Assembly (NCBI RefSeq): GCF_000427405.1
Contig: NZ_KE386492.1
Span: forward strand, 214,667-278,666
Reading direction: 5' to 3'
From: Flectobacillus major DSM 103
GTDB taxonomy: Bacteria > Bacteroidota > Bacteroidia > Cytophagales > Spirosomataceae
DNA: 64,000 nucleotides
Shown here one piece after another: positions 53,034-61,400 of this stretch; position 1 is the stretch's first letter, and each line of letters begins with the position of its first letter. The position numbers were made by a program, and so were the translations under genes. The notes beneath the pieces were generated by a model. It saw nothing but the letters and a program-made list of their open reading frames with translations, did not search any database and was not told the DNA's origin.

Positions 53034-55679
53034 TTATATTTTGAATGTTAGTGTGAAAGTTGTTCCTCGATCTGTATAACTATCTATTTCAATATTACCG
53101 CCTAGCGATTTAATTTGAGCATCTACCATATACAAGCCAATTCCCTTGCTGTCGGGGTGGTCATGAAACCGCTGATATAAGCCAAAAACCTTATTCCGAT
53201 GCCTTTTCAAATCTATTCCTAGCCCGTTGTCACTAAAGTACAATATAATGCAATTATCTCGTTTTTCAGTACTTAACCAAATAGATAAAGGCCGATCTTT
53301 GGCACGGTATTTCAACGAATTAGAAAGTAAATTTAACAAAATACTTTCGAGGTATGTTGCATTAAATGAAACTATCGGTGCTTTCTCAAAATCAATATTG
53401 ATATTTGCCTGAGCCTCAGCAATAAGCTGATAAGTCATTTGGGTGATTTTGTGCCAAATTTCCTCAAAAAGAATATCTTCTTTATGAACATTGACGTTTT
53501 CTTTGATAATCAAAATTTTGATTAAATCATTAATAGTATCGTTGAGTTGATGAGTCGAAATCCTAAATCCTTCCAGTATCATTAGCGTAGTGGGGTCGGT
53601 TATGGTAGAAGTATCTAACAATTTTAACAAACCCACCAAGTTTGATAGTGGCGAACGCATATTATGAGAGGTAATATACGAAAATTGTCTTAAATCTTTA
53701 TTATTCTGAGTTAGTTCTCTAATTAAAATTTCACGTTCTTCTTCACTTTTTTTTCTTTCAGTAATATCTTGTATAGTACTATCGATTCTCGAAGGGTTAC
53801 CAAAGGTATCGAATATCACCTGTGTTTTACTGAAAAGATGCTTGGTTTTGCCATTGGGCAACATAACCCTAAATGCTTTTTCAACAGGATTATTTCCATA
53901 CAAAACCGAGAACTCTAATAGCTGAATGGCTGTGCGGTCATCGGGATGTACCATTTGGATGAAAGTATCGTAAGTAAAAGTTTCGGGAGAATGAGTGATT
54001 TCAAAAATTTTATATACTTCGTCAGACCAATAGATAAAATCCGATTCGAGGTCACGCTCCCAATATCCTAAATGGGCAATTTCCTGAGCCGTTTTGAGCC
54101 TAGAGTTAGTTTGGATAATCTCTTGCTCGTCTTGTCGTTTTTGGGTAATATCATTGACCAACACCAAACTTACCGAGCGATTGTGGTATTCTACCAAGTG
54201 AACGGTTATTTCGCTAATGGTTAAATCTCCATTTTTTTTGATATGGCTGATGACTCCTTGAAAACTCGTAGGTGTGGTTTGGTAATTGTAAGGAATATTT
54301 TGCCAGAGGGCCAAGGAATCTGGATGAACAATTTCATATTCTTTCATCATTAACATTTCCTCTTTGGTGTATCCATAATGCTGAATAGCGGCCTCATTTA
54401 TTTCGATAAATTGCTTAGTCTCAAAATCGCTAATCCACATAGGAAGCGGATTGATATTAAAGATATATTCATATTTTTGTTCAGAAAGAATCAAGGCATA
54501 TTCATCTCGTTTTTTCTCAGTTACATCTCTTGCTACAGCATAAAAAGTCTTTTGTTGGGCATCCCAATTAGCCGACCATACCATCGGCACACCCTTTCCT
54601 TCTTGATTTATCATGGTTACTTCCAGTAGCTCGATAGGATTGCCATTCGATAGCTTTTGAAAATAATCAAGTACCATATCCTGAGCTTTTGGTGCGACAA
54701 GGTCGGTGATTTTTTTTTGTTGCAATACCGCTATTGGATACCCCCATATTTTTTCGGCAGCAATACTTATTTTTAGGATTGAGGTATCTATCGATAAAGT
54801 ACAGATAATATCCAAAGATGAATTCATCAGATGGTTAAAATCGTACATAAAACGTTGTAATTCAGACTGTTTTGAAATTAGCGATTTTTCTATTTCTATG
54901 GTAGACGTAATATTTTTGCTGATACAGTAAACCCCTATAATTTGCTGATTGATAACAATAGGCGTTTTGGTGTTGTCGATGGCAAAAATATTCCCTTTTG
55001 TCGAAATTCCTCGTACTATGCCACGTGCCAGTTTTCCCTCAAGGGCATCTTGAAAACATTTTGTACTAATAGCTTGGTCATCGGGATGAATATACTTGAG
55101 GTAGGGCTGCCCTATTAAGTTTTCGGGTGTGTTTTCGAGTATTTGTGCAAGTGAGTTATTGATAATCAGGAAATTACCTTGTAGATCTACCGTACAAACA
55201 GCATCAGGGTTGTTATCAAAAAGCGACTTGTAGAGTTGCTCATTGGTTTCGATAATCGTTTTGTAGTACACCTCTTTATGAAAACCTTCTTTTTGGCTTG
55301 TAATATCATTGATAATGATAGTTATGCCCGTATCGGAAGGAATGATCTTGCAGCTTATCCAAATAGTAAAATGTTCTACAAATACTTGTAGCTCTCTAGC
55401 TACTTTCTGATTCATAGCCTGTTTGCAAGCTTGAGAAAAAGCAGGCAGAGCAAGTTCAGGAAAAAAGAACCAAAAATTATGATAGAGATTGACAGATATA
55501 TTTTTCTTAAAAAGTACTTGTATTTTGAGATTGATATAAATCACTTTCCAGGTAGTATCTACCATAATAACTCCTTCTGAAATATGGTCAAGAGCCGAAA
55601 AAAGAGTATTTGGAATAAGTGCTTCTGAATGAACAGGAGCAGGCTTATAAAATTCGTTGAACTCGTTTTCTGTTTTCAT
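53034..55679 (-). CDS. Cytoplasmic five-PAS sensor histidine kinase
   Basis: About 881 residues from the ATG at 55677-55679. An upstream GTG would add 40 hydrophobic residues, but the ATG gives a clean soluble start. About five PAS/PAC domains occupy residues 15-635 (with YKSLFDNNPDAVCTVD and EYIFNINPLPMWISD among them). A HisKA domain with SYITSHNMRSPLSNL (His672) and an ATPase domain (NLLSNSLKYR, SDNGLGI, KGIGLYM) follow. H-box, FHDHPDSKG motif and the adjacent receiver match the pair at 14.6-16.9 kb. It should phosphorylate the receiver encoded 2 bp downstream. The sensory input is unknown. Confidence 0.9.
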   Translation of the reverse strand: MKTENEFNEFYKPAPVHSEALIPNTLFSALDHISEGVIMVDTTWKVIYINLKIQVLFKKNISVNLYHNFWFFFPELALPAFSQACKQAMNQKVARELQVFVEHFTIWISCKIIPSDTGITIIINDITSQKEGFHKEVYYKTIIETNEQLYKSLFDNNPDAVCTVDLQGNFLIINNSLAQILENTPENLIGQPYLKYIHPDDQAISTKCFQDALEGKLARGIVRGISTKGNIFAIDNTKTPIVINQQIIGVYCISKNITSTIEIEKSLISKQSELQRFMYDFNHLMNSSLDIICTLSIDTSILKISIAAEKIWGYPIAVLQQKKITDLVAPKAQDMVLDYFQKLSNGNPIELLEVTMINQEGKGVPMVWSANWDAQQKTFYAVARDVTEKKRDEYALILSEQKYEYIFNINPLPMWISDFETKQFIEINEAAIQHYGYTKEEMLMMKEYEIVHPDSLALWQNIPYNYQTTPTSFQGVISHIKKNGDLTISEITVHLVEYHNRSVSLVLVNDITQKRQDEQEIIQTNSRLKTAQEIAHLGYWERDLESDFIYWSDEVYKIFEITHSPETFTYDTFIQMVHPDDRTAIQLLEFSVLYGNNPVEKAFRVMLPNGKTKHLFSKTQVIFDTFGNPSRIDSTIQDITERKKSEEEREILIRELTQNNKDLRQFSYITSHNMRSPLSNLVGLLKLLDTSTITDPTTLMILEGFRISTHQLNDTINDLIKILIIKENVNVHKEDILFEEIWHKITQMTYQLIAEAQANINIDFEKAPIVSFNATYLESILLNLLSNSLKYRAKDRPLSIWLSTEKRDNCIILYFSDNGLGIDLKRHRNKVFGLYQRFHDHPDSKGIGLYMVDAQIKSLGGNIEIDSYTDRGTTFTLTFKI

Positions 55680-55863
55680 GAAAACACTCTTAATTAGAAT
55701 AATGAAAAAAATAATGTTGCTGTTATTTGTTTCAAGAAGTAGTAAGGAGTTGATGTACACATCGCTAATTAGTATCAAATAGAGATGCCTAAATAACACT
55801 ATTGATATTAAAAAGGTTAATGATTTATGTGGTTTTACTAAGAATCGTGCAACGTAAGTTCGG

Positions 55864-55908
55864 TTCTAAATTAAATAACTAGCGGATATTTAATCACTTA
55901 ATTTAGAA
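55864..55908 (-). terminator. Hairpin after the AraC regulator gene
   Basis: TTCTAAATTAA (55864-55874) and TTAATTTAGAA (55898-55908) form a perfect 11-bp stem, 15 bp past the AraC stop. Confidence 0.6.
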
Positions 55909-55922
55909 AAATTCTCCAATAT

Positions 55923-56939
55923 TCAGCACTTAATATAATTTACTCCTAAAAATTGCATTGGCGATTTTCCATAGGTTTTTTTGAAAATTCTCGAAAAACT
56001 TGAGGCATAGTTAAAGCCTACCATATAGGCAACTTCGTTGATAGTGTATTTTCCTGATTGAAGATATTTACAAGACTGAGCGAGCCGTTCGTTGAGATGG
56101 TAACTATATACACTATTGTTATATACAGCCTTATAGAGTGTCTTAAATTTAGCGGTACTCATCCCAACGGCCTTTGAAAGTTGCTCTATAGTAGGGCAAG
56201 GTTTTGACAAATCTTCTAAGATTAAGTTATTGATTTGTTGAATTTTCTGAATATCCTTTTTCTTAAAATTTTGATTAGGAGTAAATATACTTTTGCTAAT
56301 AAGCTTTTTGAAAAAGGTAATTGTAAGGTCTAGGGCTGTTTTATAAAAAACCAATTTGGTAATTTGGTCATAAATATCTTCTGTCAAGAGTGTTTCCAGA
56401 ACTTTGTGGAGTTCAAAATCAATATGGTCGACTAGCAAAACGGGAGTTTGGTTTTGCATCATTTCGGCCACATGTTTGGCTGCCATAGGGTTCAGGTCTA
56501 CAATGATATTCTGTTGAATCCACTGTTGCGAAAAAGTGATAGAGAAGGTGAAAAAAGCTTTATGAGCGGGTATTGTCCTTGTATTTTGGCTCGATGACGA
56601 GCTTAGTACTACACAATATGGAAACCCCGTTGGAAACCCCGTTGTGTTAAATTGAGGATTATTTGACTCATAAACAAAATCACTACAAATCGTAACATTC
56701 CATTTATTAGGAGTATTACTAGGATTTACACAAACATCCAAAGGTTGGGTTAGTGTCATTTGTACAAGTTCTATTTCGAAACCGTCTTCAATTTCGATAG
56801 ATAAAATTTTACCTTGCCCACCTTCATGCTGGAATTTATACAAAAATTTTTCCTGTAAAGTAGCTCTAAAATGCTCAACCAACTTCGAGCTGAAATCCGT
56901 TTTGCAAGAATATTCGTATGTTAAAGTAGACGATTTCAT
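55923..56939 (-). CDS. AraC-family transcriptional regulator
   Basis: A 338-residue protein from the ATG at 56937-56939; the longer frame opens with TTG. A large N-terminal domain of unknown ligand (about 1-220) precedes the two-HTH AraC domain (about 240-335), with EQLSKAVGMSTAKFKTLYK, the second recognition region INEVAYMVGFNYASSFSRIF and KKTYGKSPMQFLG. The layout resembles PchR-type siderophore-responsive activators, but the ligand is not known. An in-frame 12-bp direct duplication in the middle (56620-56631 and 56632-56643) gives a Thr-Gly-Phe-Pro repeat. No obvious target gene is adjacent. Confidence 0.88.
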   Translation of the reverse strand: MKSSTLTYEYSCKTDFSSKLVEHFRATLQEKFLYKFQHEGGQGKILSIEIEDGFEIELVQMTLTQPLDVCVNPSNTPNKWNVTICSDFVYESNNPQFNTTGFPTGFPYCVVLSSSSSQNTRTIPAHKAFFTFSITFSQQWIQQNIIVDLNPMAAKHVAEMMQNQTPVLLVDHIDFELHKVLETLLTEDIYDQITKLVFYKTALDLTITFFKKLISKSIFTPNQNFKKKDIQKIQQINNLILEDLSKPCPTIEQLSKAVGMSTAKFKTLYKAVYNNSVYSYHLNERLAQSCKYLQSGKYTINEVAYMVGFNYASSFSRIFKKTYGKSPMQFLGVNYIKC

Positions 56940-57705
56940 GTGTTCTAGTGTTGGCAAATCTCGAACAGGGTTCAAGTACTAAATTATGGCATAAATAATC
57001 CATTATTTAATCAAGCCTAATTAACCTAATTATTAAAGTTTTGATTAAGTATTATATTAATACATTAGGCAATTTATGTGTCGAGTAATCAGTTACTGGT
57101 TTATTTACAATGAGTTAGTATGTAATGACTACTGATTGAATGGGAAGAGTATATCAATATAACAATTTATGAGAAGATGTACTAACATATTTTTTTAAAT
57201 GTTACATTTCTTACACTTTGGCATATAGTAAGGTATTCCTTCGTCAGTCTTGACACGCTATGATTACGGATTTTCAAGACTCAAAAGTAGCCGTGATAAA
57301 GACCCAAAAGATAGAAGTAATGTTCTATTCTGAAATGATAAAAATCAGTGTCTATTTCTAAAAAAACCTTTGTAATTTGTCCCCCCAATCATCGGTAACA
57401 TATATTATAGTCAACCATTTACGCAATTTTTTATGCCAATTTCTGAAGTTTATGGCTTTTGTACTACTAAAAACTCAATAAATATTTTAAAAATGATTAG
57501 CCAAAATACTCAAAATATATGATTTTTTATATTAAAACAACTTTTACTTCGTTCGTCACTTTTTTTTGAAAATATAATCCCAATAGTTTTTTGATATTTA
57601 TAAAAAAGTTTATTATTACTGTTCGGTAGAAACTTGTGTAAGTTTACAAAGTTTTGATTTTTAGACTGGCGTATTTCCTAATGTTAAATACTTTATTGTC
57701 CAACT
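56940..57705. other. Long non-coding gap
   Basis: About 765 bp upstream of the divergent AraC gene and before the small ORF. AGTCTTGA (57246-57253) and TCAAGACT (57274-57281) form an 8-bp inverted repeat. I see no frame, RNA gene or further repeat. Confidence 0.4.
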
Positions 57706-57903
57706 ATGAATATCTTTAGCCAAGTAGATTTAAAACACTTTAAAACGGATGTCATTTCAAGAATAAATACATTATTTGAAGAAGAATCCAAGCGGCCTGT
57801 ACCTCCAATACCCTTCGTTAGTCCTGCCTACAAGGTTAATATTTCTAAGGCTAACTCATTTCAGCAAGAAGGAATATATAATCTTTCGATTCAAAAGGTA
57901 TAA
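57706..57903 (+). CDS. Possible small protein of unknown function
   Basis: A 65-residue frame starting at ATG 57706 in the long non-coding stretch between the AraC and giant kinase genes. It is hydrophilic, with a helical first half (LKHFKTDVISRINTLFEEES) and a Pro-rich middle (KRPVPPIPFVSPAY), and has no signal peptide or membrane helix. No promoter or neighbour gives it a role. It might be a real small protein or a chance frame; the Pro-rich segment and absence of frames on the other strand speak slightly for it. Confidence 0.35.
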   Translation: MNIFSQVDLKHFKTDVISRINTLFEEESKRPVPPIPFVSPAYKVNISKANSFQQEGIYNLSIQKV

Positions 57904-58425
57904 GGTTCACAAACTCGAAATACAGGTAGCCAATTGTATGGCTTAGAGTTTGAACATATTTACAGTTTTTATCTTTACAATAGGCTTACATCTTTGTGTA
58001 AGTTTTTTGTACTGTTTACTGTTGCCTTATATTCATCTATTATTTAATGTATTTAACGCCAAAATACAGCACATACTCCATTTTATTTATTAAATTTAAC
58101 CTGAAAACAAAGGATAGTTTACGTAGGGTTGTTGATATCACAGAAGGTTTATTCTTAATAATGTTTCCAATTTTCATCTTAATAAAGCAATAGCATACTA
58201 AATCTAGTAATACTTTTGCTCAGTAACCCACTGATTAAAAGGATTATAGTGTTTATGTCTGGATTTAATCGGATTAGAAATATTGGCACAGATAATGATA
58301 CTAACTCAATAGGCCGATTTCATAGATGATACTCTCAATATGTTATCATTAGTTTTCCTATTGTTACGATAACTTACAGATTAATTTGCTGTTGGTTTCA
58401 GCCCATTACCTAAAGCCCAATATCT
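57904..58425. other. Non-coding gap before the giant kinase gene
   Basis: About 520 bp, AT-rich. No consensus promoter, hairpin or frame stands out, although the kinase promoter must lie here unless the small ORF is co-transcribed. Confidence 0.35.
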
Positions 58426-61400
58426 ATGGTAGATAGCTTAATGCAACTTAATTTTTTGATTGATTTACTGCCATCAGTAGAACCTTCTCAGATTCCTGCA
58501 ATTACCCAACAATTGAAAGAAACAACGGCTATTCTCCAAGCCCGTAGCCAATACTATACCAAGATAACCTCTGATTCACAAGAGCAAAATACTGGTTTAC
58601 AGGATTTTGTGATTAGTTCTTTGTTGGAAGCCTGTATCTGGGAGTATGATTTAGCAACTCAAAAAATAGTTTTTACAGAAGAAAGTATTGCGCTACTTAA
58701 TAAAGCCCACTATGAGCTGTCGGAGTTTGTGGTACTCTTTGAAGAAACTGCTCAATACAAACTCAACAATGCTTTAAACCAACTCTTTAACGAAGCTAAA
58801 GGCTTTGAGCTATTGCTCAAAACCAAGAAAGATTCTGCTCATAAATGGCTTGAAATATCAGGAAAACCCCTGAAAAAAGGAAATGGGACTATCGCTTTTG
58901 TTGGAACGCTCCGAAATGTCGACCTAGAGAGCCATTATCCTCAGGTGATTAATACTCACGAGTCGAGCCACTTTGTGCATGATTTACTGGCGGGAATTTC
59001 CGATGGTTTTACCGTTATTAGCGAAGACTGGGTGTTTACCTATGCCAACGAGCAGGTTGCACAATCGTTGAGAACTACTGTAGATAAGCTTATCGGAAAA
59101 AAAATCTGGGAGTTATTTCCTGAATTTACCAATGGGATATTTCAAAAAACCTGCGAGCAAGTAATGACCCAGCGCAAAATGCAAGTGGTTACCAGTCATT
59201 TTGCTCCTTGGAATACGTGGTTTCATAATCGTATATTCCCATCTACAGGAGGTATATCTATTTTTTCGACCGATATGACTGCCCAAAAACGCTTGGAAAT
59301 ATCTTTGCTCAAAAGCGAAGCCGACCTTACAACGCTCATTGAGAATATTCCTTATGTTATTTTCTCGGTCGATATGCAGCTTCGTCTGGTAAAATGTAAT
59401 GCTTCATTCCAAGCTTTTGGTCAACAAATCACACAGAATGTACCCAAGAAAAATCTGAGTTTTATGGACTACTTCGGTACAAAACTTAGTAAAGAACTAT
59501 TAGATAACCTACACGGGGCTGTAGCTGGTAAGGCGTCGTTTATTGAAACCGAAATAACAATCGACGGTCAAGTTTATATCTACGAAGCAAGTATTAACCC
59601 TTCGTACGATATTCATGACGAACAGGTTGGGATCTCTATTTTTATGGTGGACATCACCAGCCGCAAACAAACGCAAAGAATTTTGCAGTATAACGAACAA
59701 AGATATAGGTCGCTCTTTGACCACAACCCTAATGGCATCTTTTCGCTTGATTTGTCTGGACAATTTACTTCTGCCAATCAGGCTTTGGCGGTAATGCTAG
59801 AAGAACCCCTAGACAATATTCTGAATAGTTCTGTCAAATCTTGGATTTTGCCACAGGATTTTGCCTACCTCAAAACCCTCTTTGAAGAGGTAAAAGAGGG
59901 AAATCCTCGTACCTTTGAAATAGATATTTTGGTTCAAAAAGGAAACAAAAAACGCATTAATATTACCCATATTCCTATAATTATTGATGGCCAAATTGAG
60001 GGTATTTATGGTGTATTAAAAGATATTACCCATAGTTATAAAGCCGAGAAGGCTCTTGCTCAAAGCGAAAAAAGCCTGAACGATGCCCAAAAAATTGCAC
60101 GTATAGGTAGTTGGGAATTGGATTTAGTAAATGATTTGCTTCAGTGGTCAGACGAACTATTTTCTGTTTTTGGGATTGAAAAAGACGGGTTTACCGCAAA
60201 TTTTGAGGCTTTTGCCAAAACTATTCACCCCGACGACCGTGATGAATTTATGGCACAACAAAATGCTACCCTTCGTGGCAAACAAAAACTTGATGCCGAA
60301 CATCGTATTTTACTAAAAAATGGAGAGGTACGCTACATTCATGAACGAGGCGAACTAATCACCGACGAAACAGGTAAAGGCATTATTTTGCGTGGTACGT
60401 CGCAAGATATAACACCAAGAAAAGAAATAGAGTTGAGACTGTTACAAGAAAGAAATTTCCTTCGGATTGTGCTCGACAATATTCCTGCATACGTATATTT
60501 TAAAGATAAAGAATACAAACATTTGTTGGTGAATAAAACCGGGCTTGAGTTTTATGGTGTAACCAACGAACAAGCTTTGATTCATACTACAGGACACGAC
60601 TATTTGGACGAAAGTTGTATTTCATTGTTGGCTGCCCAAGACCAAATCGTATTGTCGACAGCAAAGCCCTTGATTAATATTAAAGAATATTTTGTATCGA
60701 AAACCACAGGGTTAAAATGGCTACTAAGCAATAAAGTGCCGATGCTCGACGAACACGGCAAAGTAATAGGTGTAGTAGGAATTAGCCGAGATATTACCGA
60801 TTCTGTCAAAAAAGAATTAGAACAATCGCATTTATGGACTATATCTCGCCAGCTCAATGAAGTGGCCAATTTGACCGATGCCCTTCAAGAAATTCTTAAA
60901 ACATTAGCCTGCTATCTTGACTGTCATATTGCCGAAGCTTGGACAATGAATGTGGATAATTCTCAGTTACAGCTCAATACTTGGTGGGCATCAAATGAAA
61001 ATACGATTCATCAAACGGCTTATCCAGTGGTGGTATCGGTCGACAAAGGCGAGGGGTTGGCGGGTTTGTCATGGGCAACTCAACGTATTCAACAGTGGCA
61101 AGGTAGCCAAAATTATCCAGAACTGTTTACGCCCCAAATTTTAGCAACTGTTGTTATCAAGAGTGGCTTTGCCTTACCAATTGTATTCCGCAATGAGGTA
61201 ATAGCTGTATTGATATTTTTTTCTGAAAAAACAGATATTGAAAGCGATAGTAGTTTTTTTGAAAGTGTGTCTCGTCAAATTGGAGCAGACCTTTCTCGTA
61301 GAAAAGCTGAAGATGAACTTAATCGCTTTTTTGACTTTTCACCCGATTTCCTTTGTATTCTTAACAACACTGGGCATTTTAAAAAAGTAAACAATGTTGC

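Noticed and set aside
53034..55799. Hydrophobic N-terminal extension making the five-PAS kinase a membrane protein
   Set aside because: It depends on a GTG start 40 codons upstream of a good ATG; the hydrophobic stretch is probably untranslated leader.
58281..58300. TTGGCAC as a sigma-54 element before the giant kinase
   Set aside because: The -24 half is good but the -12 half (ATGA) lacks the GC, so the pair fails.
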